Notes: generated by a model from the sequence alone, not told the origin. A stretch of 64,000 nt of DNA from Burkholderia sp. MS389 (GCF_016899425.1 NZ_CP045994.1:2728001-2792000), one strand, 5' to 3'; counted from the stretch's first letter, positions 25,907-35,953 are shown. Translations and numbers: made by a program.

Positions 25907-28900
25907 GTGAAGTCTTCCGGATCGGCGCGTACGGCGCGCCGCAATGCTGCCTTGCCCTCCCCCGACGCCCCGACGGCCACGCTCGCGACCGCCGCGAACG
26001 GCCGTGCGAAAACGGCAACGAAACCCACGGCAACGAAACCGAAAGACCCGATACGTCAGACAAAACGCGCGACGAAAGCCTCCAGCCCCGCCGCCCGCCA
26101 GGCGGTCGCGCCGAAGGCCGGCACCCGCACGCGCGACGACAAGGACCGCCCGCTGTTCGAGGACATCCGCTTCCTCGGCCGCCTGCTCGGCGACGTCGTG
26201 CGCGAACAGGAAGGCGATACGGTGTTCGACGTCGTCGAGACGATCCGCCAGACCGCGGTCAAGTTCCGCCGCGAGGACGACAGCGAAGCCGCGCAGACCC
26301 TCGAGAAGAAGCTGCGCAAGCTGACGCCCGAGCAGACGGTGAGCGTCGTGCGCGCGTTCAGCTATTTCTCGCACCTCGCGAACATCGCGGAAGACCGTCA
26401 CCACAACCGCCGCCGCCGCATCCACGCGCTGGCCGGCTCCGCGCCGCAGCCCGGCACGGTCGCGTATGCGCTCGACCAGCTGAAAACCACCGGCAACGCG
26501 TCGAAGCGCCTGCTGCAGCGCTTCTTCGACGATGCGCTGATCGTGCCGGTGCTGACCGCGCACCCGACCGAAGTGCAGCGCAAGAGCATCCTCGATGCGC
26601 AGCACGACATCGCGCGCCTGCTCGCCGAGCGCGACCAGGAGCTGACCGCTCGCGAGCGCCAGTACAACGAAGCGATGCTGCGCGCACGCGTGACCGCGCT
26701 GTGGCAGACGCGCATGCTGCGCGACTCGCGCCTGACGGTTGGCGACGAGATCGAGAACGCGCTGTCGTACTACCGCGCGACGTTCCTCGACGAACTGCCC
26801 GCGCTGTACGGCGACATCGAGGCCGCGCTCGCGGAGCACGGCCTGTCGGCCCGCGTGCCCGCGTTCTTCCAGATGGGCAGCTGGATCGGCGGCGATCGCG
26901 ACGGCAACCCGAACGTGACGGCCGCGACGCTCGACGAGGCGATCAACCGCCAGGCCGCGGTGATCCTCGAGCACTATCTGGAACAGGTGCACAAGCTCGG
27001 CGCCGAGCTATCGGTGTCGAACCTGCTGGTCGGCGCGAACGACGCAGTGAAGGCCCTCGCGGCAGCATCGCCCGACCAGTCGCCGCATCGCGTCGACGAA
27101 CCGTATCGCCGCGCGCTGATCGGGATCTACACGCGGCTCGCCGCGAGCGCGCGCGTGCGTGTCGGCGAAGGCACGGTGCCCGTGCGCAGCGCGGGCCGCG
27201 GCGCGCCGCCGGTGCGCGCGATTCCGTACGAGGATTCCGAAGCATTCGTCGCCGATCTGAAGGTGCTGACCGCGTCGCTCGACGAGCACCACGGCGCGTC
27301 GCTCGCCGCGCCGCGCCTCGCGCCGCTCGTGCGCGCGGCCGAAGTGTTCGGCTTCCATCTGGCGAGCATCGACCTGCGCCAGAGTTCCGACATCCACGAG
27401 GCGGTGGTCGCCGAGCTGTTCGCGCGCGCGGGCGTCGAGGCCGACTATGCGGCGCTCGCCGAGGAAGACAAGCTGCGCGTGCTGCTCGCCGCGCTCGCCG
27501 ATCCGCGCCCGCTGCGCTCGCCGTACCTCGACTACTCGGCGCTCGCGCAGAGCGAGCTCGGCGTGTTCGAGAAGGCGCGCGAGGTCCGCGCGCAATTCGG
27601 TGCGCGTGCGGTGCGCAACTACATCATTTCGCATACGGAAACCGTCAGCGACCTCGTCGAGGTACTGCTGCTGCAGAAGGAGACGGGCCTGCTCGAAGGC
27701 ACGCTCGGCGTGCCGGGCAGCGACGCGCGCAACAGCCTGATGGTGATTCCGCTGTTCGAGACGATTCCCGACTTGCGCGACGCGTCGCGCATCATGCGCG
27801 AATACTTCGCGCTGCCGGGCATCGACGCGCTGATCGCGCACCAGGGCGCCGAGCAGGAAGTGATGCTCGGCTATTCGGACAGCAACAAGGACGGCGGCTT
27901 CCTCACGTCGAACTGGGAGCTGTATCGTGCGGAACTCGCGCTCGTCGACCTGTTCCGCGAACGCAAGATCACGCTGCGGCTGTTCCATGGCCGAGGCGGC
28001 ACGGTCGGCCGCGGAGGCGGCCCGACCTACCAGGCGATCCTGTCGCAGCCGCCGGGCACGGTGAACGGCCAGATCCGCCTGACCGAACAGGGCGAGGTGA
28101 TCGCGAGCAAGTTCGCGAACCCGTCGATCGGCCGGCGCAACCTCGAGACGGTCGTCGCCGCGACGCTCGAGGCGTCGCTGCTGCCGCAGTCGAACGCGCC
28201 GGCACAGTTGCCCGCGTTCGAGGCCGCGATGCAGACGCTGTCCGATTCGGCGATGGCCGCGTACCGCGCGCTCGTCTACGAAACCCCGGGCTTCACCGAC
28301 TACTTCTTCTCGTCGACGCCGATCACCGAGATCGCCGAGCTGAACATCGGCAGCCGCCCGGCGTCGCGCAAGCTGCAGGATCCGAAGCAGCGCAAGATCG
28401 AGGATCTGCGCGCGATTCCGTGGGGCTTCTCGTGGGGCCAGTGCCGGCTGCTGCTGACCGGCTGGTACGGCTTCGGCAGCGCGGTGAGCGCGTATCTCGA
28501 CGGCGCGCAGGACGACGCCGAACGTGCGAAACGCGTGACGCTGCTGAAGAAGATGAACAAGACCTGGCCGTTCTTCGCGAACCTGCTGTCGAACATGGAC
28601 ATGGTGCTCGCGAAGACCGATCTCGCGGTCGCGTCGCGCTATGCGCAGCTCGTGTCCGACCGCAAGCTGCGCAAGCACGTGTTCGGGCGGATCGTCGCGG
28701 AATGGGAGCGCACGTCGCAGGCGCTCGCGGAAATCACCGGGCAGGAAGGCCGCCTCGCGACCAACCCGCTGCTCGCGCGCTCGATCAAGAACCGCTTCCC
28801 GTATCTCGATCCGCTGAACCACCTGCAGGTCGAACTGATCAAGCGTCACCGCGCGGGCGACACGAACGCGCGGCTGCGCCGCGGGATTCACCTGACGATC

Positions 28901-28936
28901 AATGGGATCGCGGCCGGCCTGCGCAACACCGGCTGA
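25907..28936 (+). CDS. ppc: Phosphoenolpyruvate carboxylase
   Basis: Anaplerotic enzyme making oxaloacetate from PEP and bicarbonate. The product is 1009 residues, longer than the about 880-930 usual in bacteria because of a roughly 75-residue N-terminal Ala/Lys/Thr/Pro-rich extension. Catalytic motifs are intact: [24 protein letters not shown] and [14 protein letters not shown], and the C-terminus ends in RNTG as expected. A GTG at 25907 with AAGGA eight bases upstream is the best start; a TTG ten codons earlier would add a few residues. Confidence 0.93.
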   Translation: MKSSGSARTARRNAALPSPDAPTATLATAANGRAKTATKPTATKPKDPIRQTKRATKASSPAARQAVAPKAGTRTRDDKDRPLFEDIRFLGRLLGDVVREQEGDTVFDVVETIRQTAVKFRREDDSEAAQTLEKKLRKLTPEQTVSVVRAFSYFSHLANIAEDRHHNRRRRIHALAGSAPQPGTVAYALDQLKTTGNASKRLLQRFFDDALIVPVLTAHPTEVQRKSILDAQHDIARLLAERDQELTARERQYNEAMLRARVTALWQTRMLRDSRLTVGDEIENALSYYRATFLDELPALYGDIEAALAEHGLSARVPAFFQMGSWIGGDRDGNPNVTAATLDEAINRQAAVILEHYLEQVHKLGAELSVSNLLVGANDAVKALAAASPDQSPHRVDEPYRRALIGIYTRLAASARVRVGEGTVPVRSAGRGAPPVRAIPYEDSEAFVADLKVLTASLDEHHGASLAAPRLAPLVRAAEVFGFHLASIDLRQSSDIHEAVVAELFARAGVEADYAALAEEDKLRVLLAALADPRPLRSPYLDYSALAQSELGVFEKAREVRAQFGARAVRNYIISHTETVSDLVEVLLLQKETGLLEGTLGVPGSDARNSLMVIPLFETIPDLRDASRIMREYFALPGIDALIAHQGAEQEVMLGYSDSNKDGGFLTSNWELYRAELALVDLFRERKITLRLFHGRGGTVGRGGGPTYQAILSQPPGTVNGQIRLTEQGEVIASKFANPSIGRRNLETVVAATLEASLLPQSNAPAQLPAFEAAMQTLSDSAMAAYRALVYETPGFTDYFFSSTPITEIAELNIGSRPASRKLQDPKQRKIEDLRAIPWGFSWGQCRLLLTGWYGFGSAVSAYLDGAQDDAERAKRVTLLKKMNKTWPFFANLLSNMDMVLAKTDLAVASRYAQLVSDRKLRKHVFGRIVAEWERTSQALAEITGQEGRLATNPLLARSIKNRFPYLDPLNHLQVELIKRHRAGDTNARLRRGIHLTINGIAAGLRNTG

Positions 28937-28985
28937 TCCGCGGGCCGCGCGGCGCCGGACGTGTTCGGCGCCGGCCGGGATAACG

Positions 28986-29024
28986 AAAGCCGCGATACGC
29001 GTCGATGCGTATCGCGGCTTTTTT
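28986..29024 (+). terminator. Rho-independent terminator of ppc
   Basis: AAAGCCGCGATACGC pairs with GCGTATCGCGGCTTT around GTCGAT, followed by a T-run. It sits 50 bp after the ppc stop, facing the convergent methyltransferase gene, and the A-run on its left could also stop leftward transcription. Confidence 0.9.
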
Positions 29025-29069
29025 CATGCGGCGACGAAATGGCGCAACGGCGCAGCGCGCGCCGCACGC

Positions 29070-29822
29070 TCAGTGCGCGTCGATCAGCAACGCATCGTGC
29101 TCGAACGAACCGTCGGGCCGCACCGCGTAATAGCCGCGCACCTCGTCCGGCGCATGCGCCCACAGCGCGCGAATGCCTGCGACGCTGTCGGCCGGCGTGC
29201 GGATGCGCGCGACCCACGTGTCGAAATCGATCGGCAGCCGCCAGCGGCTGTGCACCTGCGCGTCGAAACCGGCGGTGCGGAACATCGCGAGCCATTCGTC
29301 CGCACGGTAGTCGCGCACGTGCGACGCGTCACGCAGCACTTCCGCGGCCTGCAGGTACGTATCGAGCAACGGATGGTCGTTGCCCGCGATGTCGATCATC
29401 AGCACGCGGCCGCCCGGCTTCAGCACGCGGCGCACCTCGGCGAGCGCCGCGCGAACGTCGTGCCAGTGATGCGCGCTCATCCGGCTCACGACCCAGTCGA
29501 ACGTCGCGGTGTCGAACGGCAGCCGCTCGGCCGGACCCTGCTGCGTGCGGATGTTCGCGAGCCCGCGCTCGCGCGCGGCCGCGTCGACGGTCGCGAGCAT
29601 CGGCGCGGCGAGGTCGTACGCGACCACGTCGCGCACGTGCGGCGCGACCGCGAAGCTCGCGTGGCCGGCGCCGCAACCGAGGTCGAGCACCGCCGCATCG
29701 GGCGTCGCACGCACCGCGTCGGCGAGCGTCTGCAGGTCGGCGCCCGTCGCATGAACCGTGCTGGTCAGATAGGCGGCGGCCGTCGTGCCGAATGCGTCGG
29801 CGACCTGGTCGTGGTGTTTCAT
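29070..29822 (-). CDS. Class I SAM-dependent methyltransferase (Methyltransf_11)
   Basis: A 250-residue soluble methyltransferase. SAM-binding motif I is VLDLGCGAGHASF near residues 45-57; motif II/III correspond to FDWVVSRMSAHHW and VLKPGGRVLMIDI. The fold resembles UbiE/COQ5-type enzymes but the substrate is unknown; it lacks the ubiquinone-specific signatures. AGGAG lies before the ATG at 29822. It is divergent from an MmyB-type regulator, which may control it. Confidence 0.87.
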   Translation of the reverse strand: MKHHDQVADAFGTTAAAYLTSTVHATGADLQTLADAVRATPDAAVLDLGCGAGHASFAVAPHVRDVVAYDLAAPMLATVDAAARERGLANIRTQQGPAERLPFDTATFDWVVSRMSAHHWHDVRAALAEVRRVLKPGGRVLMIDIAGNDHPLLDTYLQAAEVLRDASHVRDYRADEWLAMFRTAGFDAQVHSRWRLPIDFDTWVARIRTPADSVAGIRALWAHAPDEVRGYYAVRPDGSFEHDALLIDAH

Positions 29823-29881
29823 CGTTCGCTCCTGTCCTGGATGCAGTCGGCCGACCGACGCTTCGGCGCGCGATCCGGCCC

Positions 29882-29963
29882 CGTGCAACGTATTGTGGGG
29901 GACGCCCGCTGCCCTGCCAGCGCGTGCAACGTATTGTGGGGGACGCCCGCTGCCCTGCCAGCG
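29882..29963. repeat. Perfect 41-bp direct duplication in the methyltransferase/XRE promoter region
   Basis: The block beginning CGTGCAACGTATTGTGGGGG occurs twice in tandem, starting at 29882 and 29923. It lies between the methyltransferase start and the -10 (TACAAT, 29974-29979) of the divergent regulator. The copies look identical, suggesting recent duplication or selection for two regulator sites. Confidence 0.85.
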
Positions 29964-29973
29964 CGCGAGCCGC

Positions 29974-30002
29974 TACAATAGGCCGGCGTGTGTACCAGTA
30001 CA
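29974..30002 (+). promoter_or_regulatory. Candidate promoter and operator of the XRE regulator gene
   Basis: A TACAAT -10 hexamer (29974-29979) is followed 11 bp later by TGTAC-CA-GTACA (29991-30002), a perfect 5-bp inverted repeat just downstream of the expected start point. This is a plausible autorepression operator. The remaining 85 bp to the ATG show no strong Shine-Dalgarno. Confidence 0.4.
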
Positions 30003-30087
30003 AGTTAAGCAGTTATTCTGGTATTCGATCCACCTGTCTGATCGTTCGATCGTTGCCGCGTTTTCGCTTCCACTTTGCCGTTTCCGC

Positions 30088-30897
30088 ATGAGCCAACTCT
30101 CCTCCGCCCCCGTCCCGCCGCTCGACGCCACGCCTGCCCGCGCGCTCGGCGAATTCATCCGCGCCCACCGCGAGCGGCTGTCGCCGCAGGCCGTCGGCCT
30201 GCCGCCCGGCCCGCGCCGACGCACGCCGGGGCTGCGGCGCGAGGAAGTCGCGCAACTGTGCGGCGTCAGCCCGACCTGGTACACGTGGATCGAACAGGGT
30301 CGGCCCGTGTCGGCCTCGGCCGACGCGCTGGCCCGGATCGCGGTCGCGTTGCAGCTGTCGAAGGCCGAGCGCGCGTATCTGTTCGAGCTCGCCGCGCAGC
30401 GCGACCCGGCCGAGCCCGACGTCGCGGGCGGCGACCTGCCGCCGACGCTCGCCGCGACCGTCGCGGCGATCGCGACGCCCGCCTACGTGCTCGACCGACA
30501 ATGGAACGCGCTCGCGTGGAATGCGCCGGCTGCCGCGCTCTTTTCCGGCTGGCTCGACGGCGAACACGACCGCAACCTGCTGCGTTTCACGTTCATGTCG
30601 CCGGCCGCCCGCACGCTGATCGTCGACTGGGAAACCCGCGCCCGGCGGCTCGCCGCCGAATTCCGCGCCGATGCGATCCGCCACCTGACCGATGCGCCGA
30701 CGCGCGCGCTGATCGACGCGCTGACGGCCGGCAGCGACGCGTTCGCGCAGTACTGGGCGTCGCAGGACGTGTTCGAGCGCGAAGGCGGGCTGCGCGAATT
30801 CGACCATTCGGCCGACGGCCGCGTCGTGTATCAGCAGATCACGCTGAAGCCCGCGCACCGCGAGGACCTGAAGCTCGTCGTGCTGGTGCGCGACTGA
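30088..30897 (+). CDS. XRE-family transcriptional regulator with MmyB-like ligand-binding domain
   Basis: A 269-residue regulator. The N-terminal helix-turn-helix contains RRTPGLRREEVAQLCGVSPTWYTWIEQGR, typical of the MmyB group. The C-terminal PAS-like MmyB ligand-binding domain starts near residue 120 (AYVLDRQWNALAWNAPAAALF) and ends in LKLVVLVRD. Some characterised MmyB-type domains are reported to bind fatty-acid-like ligands, but nothing here fixes the ligand. It is divergent from the methyltransferase gene. Confidence 0.88.
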   Translation: MSQLSSAPVPPLDATPARALGEFIRAHRERLSPQAVGLPPGPRRRTPGLRREEVAQLCGVSPTWYTWIEQGRPVSASADALARIAVALQLSKAERAYLFELAAQRDPAEPDVAGGDLPPTLAATVAAIATPAYVLDRQWNALAWNAPAAALFSGWLDGEHDRNLLRFTFMSPAARTLIVDWETRARRLAAEFRADAIRHLTDAPTRALIDALTAGSDAFAQYWASQDVFEREGGLREFDHSADGRVVYQQITLKPAHREDLKLVVLVRD

Positions 30898-30904
30898 GCG
30901 CGGC

Positions 30905-31900
30905 TCAGAAGCTGATCGTCGCGGTAATCGTGTCGCTGTAGTTGCCGGGCGCCGGCGTCGCTTGCGCGGGCACGCGGCCGTACACGGTGATCGCCTGCGC
31001 GAACCCGCTGCCGGTGCCGGTCGCCATCGACGTGCCGGCGGTGCCGTCGCCCCATGGCTGCGTGAAGCCGCTGTCCTGATAGAGCTGGTAGCTGACCGAC
31101 CCGCCGCCCGCGCGCTGCATCGTGCGTGCGGCGACGTTGCCGCTGCCGCCGCCGTTCAACGCGATCCGGAATGCGTCGCCGTTCGTGCAGCGCGCGCTGA
31201 TCGAGCCGCTCGCGGTCAGCGCCGACGCCAGCACGCCTGCCGGCGGAAACGCGACGCCGGTCGCGCTGATGATGCAGTTGTTGACGACGGTGGCGGTCGT
31301 CGTAACCGTCATCGTGCCGGCCGTCGACTGCGACACGCACGGTGTCGGCAGCACGCCGAGCAACGAAAAACTGTAGCTGTATGCGGCCTGGTTGCCGCTG
31401 AAACTCTGCGTATAGACGGTGCTGTCGTTGTTCACGGTCGGCACGGTCGGCTGGTTCGGCGCGATGCGGCCGTAGATGGTCACGTTCGCACTCGCGGACG
31501 TGCCGAGCGCCGGTTTCGTCAACGTCAGCGAGATCGGCGTCGTGCCGCTGCTCACGGCGCCCCAGGGCTGCGAATAGCCCGCATCCTGATACAGGTCGTA
31601 CTGCATCTGGTTCGTCCCGTTGCTCAGGTAGCGCGGACTCGTGCCGCCGAGGTTCACGCACACCAGCACGCCGGTGTTCAGGCTCAGCACGTCCCACGTG
31701 CAGTTCACGGTCATCGTGGCCGTCGTCGTGTACGCCTGTTGCGTGATCGGGCTGACCGAGCCGAAGCTCGGCGCCGGCGGCGTCACCGTGCACGTATCCG
31801 CACGCGCGGGCATCCACGGCATGCCGAGCAGCGCGGCCAGCAGCAGGTACGCGAGCGCGCGCATCCAGCGGCGCGCCACGTCGAAGCCGTCATCCGCCAT
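30905..31900 (-). CDS. Two-domain SCPU (spore coat U) protein, CsuE-like pilus tip adhesin
   Basis: A 331-residue secreted protein with an N-terminal membrane-targeting signal (LLLAALLGMPWMPARA) and two tandem SCPU domains (about residues 35-185 and 195-331). The second ends in the pilin-like YSDTITATISF. Two-domain SCPU proteins of this size match the CsuE tip adhesin of archaic chaperone-usher pili, where the N-terminal domain binds surfaces. GGGGAG lies four bases before the ATG at 31900; ATG 31864 is an alternative. It is divergent from the pilin-chaperone-usher genes, unlike the usual co-directional csu order. Confidence 0.8.
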   Translation of the reverse strand: MADDGFDVARRWMRALAYLLLAALLGMPWMPARADTCTVTPPAPSFGSVSPITQQAYTTTATMTVNCTWDVLSLNTGVLVCVNLGGTSPRYLSNGTNQMQYDLYQDAGYSQPWGAVSSGTTPISLTLTKPALGTSASANVTIYGRIAPNQPTVPTVNNDSTVYTQSFSGNQAAYSYSFSLLGVLPTPCVSQSTAGTMTVTTTATVVNNCIISATGVAFPPAGVLASALTASGSISARCTNGDAFRIALNGGGSGNVAARTMQRAGGGSVSYQLYQDSGFTQPWGDGTAGTSMATGTGSGFAQAITVYGRVPAQATPAPGNYSDTITATISF

Positions 31901-32197
31901 GCATCTCCCCGAAAAAAACCGTCCGCCCGATCGGGTTCGCGGACCGGGTCGCGCCGTCATCGTATCGGTCCGCGCATCGATCGTTCGCACTGTTACTTGA
32001 TCCATATCAATAGGCCGATGGAATCCGTCCGCCCCCCCCGGACAATGCCCGCCAGGTCGGCGTTTTCTCCATTGCGCGCGACCGAAGCGGTGGAGTAGTC
32101 TTCCTCCAACGACAGAGCGGTAACGGCGACCGGCAACAGACCACGCGGCAGGCACTCCGCGGCCGGGCGACCCCTTGAACGGCAGGAGACAATCATA
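31901..32197. promoter_or_regulatory. Divergent promoter region of the chaperone-usher pilus
   Basis: These 297 bp separate the tip-adhesin-like gene from the pilin gene and must hold both promoters. A C-run (32033-32039) lies near the middle. A short AT-rich segment (about 31990-32015) is the best promoter candidate. I see no inverted repeat flanking an invertible promoter, so phase variation by inversion is not suggested. Confidence 0.35.
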
Positions 32198-32734
32198 ATG
32201 ATAGATTCCCGACGTCGTGTTTTTTCAGTCATGCTCGCAGCCACGTTCGCGTTCGCGCCGGTGCTGCAGCCCGTCACCGTTGCCGCAGTCTATTCGAACG
32301 GCACGGCCACCGCACAATTCAACGTCACGCTCACGATTCAGGCGAACTGCACGATCGCCGCGAACCCGCTTGCATTCGGCACGACCGGCGTGCTCGCGTC
32401 GACGCTCAACCAGCAGACGACGGTCTCCGTCACCTGCACGAACTCGACGCCCTACAACGTCGGGCTCGACGCCGGCACGGTGAGCGGCTCGACCGTCGCC
32501 AGCCGGCTGATGGGCGGCACCACGACCGGCAATACCGGCACGACGGTCGGCTACCAGCTCTATCAGGACTCGGGCCACTCGACGATCTGGGGCAATACGC
32601 AAGGCACCGACACGGTGGGCGGCACCGGCACCGGTTCCGCGCAGGTGCTGAACGTGTACGGCCAGGTGCCCGCGCAGGCGACGCCGAAGCCCGACACCTA
32701 CCAGGCCTCGGTCACCGCCACCGTCTATTTCTAA
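32198..32734 (+). CDS. SCPU-domain pilin (Csu-like major subunit)
   Basis: A 178-residue secreted pilin: signal peptide ending near VTVAA, then one SCPU domain with the paired cysteines (ANCTIAANPLAFG and VTCTNSTPYNV), a YQLYQDSGHSTIWG centre and a C-terminal TYQASVTATVYF donor/acceptor strand. It is closest in layout to CsuA/B-type subunits of archaic chaperone-usher pili. AGGAG is nine bases before the ATG. The chaperone gene follows by seven bases. Confidence 0.85.
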   Translation: MIDSRRRVFSVMLAATFAFAPVLQPVTVAAVYSNGTATAQFNVTLTIQANCTIAANPLAFGTTGVLASTLNQQTTVSVTCTNSTPYNVGLDAGTVSGSTVASRLMGGTTTGNTGTTVGYQLYQDSGHSTIWGNTQGTDTVGGTGTGSAQVLNVYGQVPAQATPKPDTYQASVTATVYF

Positions 32735-32740
32735 CGGGCC

Positions 32741-33451
32741 GTGCGATTGTTCCCGCGCGCGTTGGCCGCGCTGTACGTCGGATGGGCGGCGGCGGTCTCG
32801 CATGCCGCCACGCTGCAGATCACGCCCGTGACGATCGAGCTGCCGCCATCGGCGGCCGCCGCGAGCATGACGCTCAGCAACCCGGGCGGACGGCCGATCT
32901 ACGGCCAGGTCCGCACCTATCGCTGGACGCAGGAAAACGGCACCGACGTGATGACGCCGACCGACGCGCTCGCCGCGTCGCCGCCGCTGCTGCAGATCGA
33001 CGCGAACGCCGAGCAGTTGATCCGGCTCGTACGCACGAGCCGCGGCACGCCGGCCGCCGAGGAGAGCTATCGCGTGCTGATCGACGAACTGCCCGCACCG
33101 GGCACGCCGGTCGACAACGGCGTGACGATCCGGCTGCGCTATTCCGTGCCCGTATTCGTCGAGCCCGATGCCGCGCCAGCGTCCCCGCGCCTCGACTGGC
33201 GCGTCGAACCCGACGGGACCGGCATGCGGCTCACGGTCGACAATCGCGGCGGACGGCGGGCGCAGATTTCCGCGGTCCGGCTGGTCGATGCGCGAGGCGG
33301 TGTCCACGAGGTCACGCGCGGGCTGCTCGGTTATGCGCTCGCGGGCAGTACGCGACGCTGGCCGCTCAAGCTCGACGCCGGCACGCCGTTCGTCAAGATC
33401 CAGGCGACCGTCAACGCGCAGCCGGTCGAAGCCCGGCTGACGGCGCCCTGA
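32741..33451 (+). CDS. Periplasmic pilus chaperone (PapD-like, CsuC type)
   Basis: A 236-residue fimbrial chaperone with a cleavable signal (ending VSHA) and two Ig-like domains. The G1 strand and subunit-binding segments are visible (PVTIELPPSAAAASMTLSN; ALAASPPLLQIDANAEQLIRLV; SYRVLIDELP). Archaic-clade chaperones cap and store SCPU pilins by donor-strand complementation. A GTG at 32741 starts it, seven bases after the pilin stop. The usher gene follows closely. Confidence 0.87.
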   Translation: MRLFPRALAALYVGWAAAVSHAATLQITPVTIELPPSAAAASMTLSNPGGRPIYGQVRTYRWTQENGTDVMTPTDALAASPPLLQIDANAEQLIRLVRTSRGTPAAEESYRVLIDELPAPGTPVDNGVTIRLRYSVPVFVEPDAAPASPRLDWRVEPDGTGMRLTVDNRGGRRAQISAVRLVDARGGVHEVTRGLLGYALAGSTRRWPLKLDAGTPFVKIQATVNAQPVEARLTAP

Positions 33452-33476
33452 GCCACCCGAGCAGGATCGCACGACG

Positions 33477-35864
33477 GTGCCCGTGCCGACGCCGAGCAAG
33501 ACCCTCCGGCCCGACTGCCCCGTACGACACGCCGGGCCCGGCCGGCCCACCGCCGCGCCGCTCGCGCTGGCGCTGATACTGGCGCTGCGCGCGCTCGCCG
33601 TATGCGCGCAGCCGGCGCCGGTGCCGCCCGCCGCCGCGTCCGAAGCCGCGGCGCAAGCCGACGGGCTGTATCTCGACGTGTCGCTCAATGGCGAACCGAC
33701 GCACCGGATTGCCCGGTTCCGGCAGATCGACGGGCGGCTGTATGCGGCGTCCACCGACCTGAACGACCTGGGCATCGCGACCGGCGGCCCCGCGAACGCG
33801 CCGTCGAACACGCTCGTCGCGCTCGATACGCTCGCGGGGCTGCACTACGACTACGACGCCGGCCGGCAGACGCTCGACCTGCGCGTGCCCGATGCACTGC
33901 GGATTCCGCACACGTTCGATACGCGCGCGCTCGCCGCCGCGCCGCCGGCCACGTCCGGCCGCGGCTTCGTGCTGAACTACGATGCGTACGCGCAAACCGT
34001 CGCGCGCGCACCGCTCGCGGTCTGGAGCGAGGCGCGCTATTTCGATCCGGCCGGCGTACTCAGCAGCACCGGCATCGCGTACCTGTACGACGATCGCCGG
34101 CGCTACGTACGCTACGACACGTCCTGGACCCGCTCGAATCCCGGCACGCTCACGACGACCCAGGTCGGCGACACGATTTCGTCGTCGCTGTCCTGGACGC
34201 GCTCGCTGCGCCTGGGCGGCGTGCAGTGGCGCAGCAATTTCGGCCTGCGCCCCGACCTCGTCACGTTTCCGGTGCCTGCACTGTCCGGCAGCGCGGTCGT
34301 GCCGACGTCGGTCGACCTGTACGTGAACAACGTGCGCCAGTTCAGCGGCAACGTGCCGAGCGGGCCGTTCGTGATCAACAGCGTGCCGGGCATCACCGGC
34401 GCGGGCAACGCGACGGTCGTCACGCGCGACGCGCTCGGCCGCGCGATCGCGACGTCGATTCCGCTGTACGTCGATACGCGCCTGCTCGCGCCCGGCCTCG
34501 CCAGCTATTCGGTCGAAGCCGGTTTCCTGCGCCGCGCGTACGGCACCGATTCGTTCGACTACGCGCGCACGCCGGCGGCGAGCGCCTCGCTGCGCTACGG
34601 GATCAGCGAGCGGCTGACCGTCGAAGCGCACGGGGAAGCGACGGCCGGCGTCTACAACGCCGGCGCCGGCGTGCTCGCGCGCCTCGGCGAGCGGGGCGTG
34701 GCGAACGCGTCCCTGGCGCTCAGCGCGCCGGGCAGGACCGGCGTGCAGGCCGGCATCGGCTACCAGTACGTGACGTCGCGCTTCTCGATCGACGCACAGA
34801 CGCTGCGCGCATTCGGCGACTACGTCGACCTGGGCAGCCGCGAAGGCGTGCCGGTCTCGCGCGCCACCGATCGCGTGACGGTGTCGTTCCCGTTCCTGCG
34901 CGCGCAAACGCTGTCGTTCAGCTATCTGGCCCTCAAGTATCCGGGCGTCGCCGCGTCGCGGATCGGCTCGCTCGCTTACCTCGTCAACCTCGGCGGCCTG
35001 ACCTCGATCACGTTCAGCGGCTTCCAGGACTTCCGGCAACGCGACGCGCGCGGCTTCTTCGTGAGCCTGAGCATCGGGCTCGGCGGCAACACGTCCGTCT
35101 CCGCGAACGCCGGGCGGCAGAACGGCGAATCGACCTACACGCTCAACGCATCGCGGCCGCCCGACTACGGCGGCGGCTTCGGCTGGAACGTGCAGGCCGG
35201 CGCCAACGCGGGCACGCGCTACGGGCAGGGCCAGCTGCAGTATCTCGGCCGCGCCGGCCAGCTCACGCTGCTCGCGCAATCGTTCGACGGGCGCGGCAAC
35301 GCGGCGGCCGACATCACGGGCGCGTTCGTGCTGATGGACGGCCGGGTGATGACGGCGCGCCGCGTCGACGACGGCTTCGCGCTCGTCTCGACCGACACGG
35401 GGCGCGTGCCCGTGCTGCACCAGAACCGGCCGATCGGCGCGACGGACCGGGCCGGCTACCTGCTGGTGCCCGACCTGAATGCGTACCAGAACAATCGCGT
35501 CGCGATCGACGGCAGCGCGCTGCCGGCCGACGCGCGGATCGCCGACACGACGCTCGACGTCGTGCCGCAGGCCCGCTCCGGCGTGCTCGCGCACTTCGCC
35601 ATCACGCGCTACAGCGCCGCGTCGATCGCGCTGCACGCGCCGGACGGCACGCCGCTTCCGCCGGGACTCGCGGTCCGCCACGTCGAAAGCGGCCAGCGCA
35701 CGATCGTCGGCTACGACGGCCTGACCTTCGTCGACGGCCTCGTCGAGACCAACCACCTGGAGATCTCCGGCAGCGGCCGCGACTGCACCGTCGAATTCGC
35801 GTACCGGCGGCCGGACGACGGCACGCTGCCGCGCATCGGCCCGCTGACCTGCGGCCCGCGGTAG
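33477..35864 (+). CDS. Outer-membrane fimbrial usher (FimD/CsuD type)
   Basis: A 795-residue usher that assembles and exports the pilus. After a signal peptide (ALALILALRALAVCA) come the periplasmic N-domain (ADGLYLDVSLNG), the 24-strand barrel with the plug domain in its middle (GPFVINSVPGITGAGNATVVTRDALGR), and the C-domain (TGRVPVLHQNRPIGATDRAGYLLVPDL). Length and plug sequence fit archaic/CsuD ushers better than the about 850-residue FimD class. GTG at 33477 or 33483 are the only nearby starts; AGGA is about ten bases from the first. Confidence 0.9.
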   Translation: MPVPTPSKTLRPDCPVRHAGPGRPTAAPLALALILALRALAVCAQPAPVPPAAASEAAAQADGLYLDVSLNGEPTHRIARFRQIDGRLYAASTDLNDLGIATGGPANAPSNTLVALDTLAGLHYDYDAGRQTLDLRVPDALRIPHTFDTRALAAAPPATSGRGFVLNYDAYAQTVARAPLAVWSEARYFDPAGVLSSTGIAYLYDDRRRYVRYDTSWTRSNPGTLTTTQVGDTISSSLSWTRSLRLGGVQWRSNFGLRPDLVTFPVPALSGSAVVPTSVDLYVNNVRQFSGNVPSGPFVINSVPGITGAGNATVVTRDALGRAIATSIPLYVDTRLLAPGLASYSVEAGFLRRAYGTDSFDYARTPAASASLRYGISERLTVEAHGEATAGVYNAGAGVLARLGERGVANASLALSAPGRTGVQAGIGYQYVTSRFSIDAQTLRAFGDYVDLGSREGVPVSRATDRVTVSFPFLRAQTLSFSYLALKYPGVAASRIGSLAYLVNLGGLTSITFSGFQDFRQRDARGFFVSLSIGLGGNTSVSANAGRQNGESTYTLNASRPPDYGGGFGWNVQAGANAGTRYGQGQLQYLGRAGQLTLLAQSFDGRGNAAADITGAFVLMDGRVMTARRVDDGFALVSTDTGRVPVLHQNRPIGATDRAGYLLVPDLNAYQNNRVAIDGSALPADARIADTTLDVVPQARSGVLAHFAITRYSAASIALHAPDGTPLPPGLAVRHVESGQRTIVGYDGLTFVDGLVETNHLEISGSGRDCTVEFAYRRPDDGTLPRIGPLTCGPR

Positions 35865-35953
35865 CGCGCGCCGGCCGCCCGCTTCGCGAATGTTAGAATC
35901 GCGGGATTCCCTCGGCGGCCCACGGCCGCCCAACTCCCCTTCGAAGAATCGCC

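Noticed and set aside
31901..32197. Invertible promoter for pilus phase variation
   Set aside because: I found no flanking inverted repeats and no recombinase gene close by.
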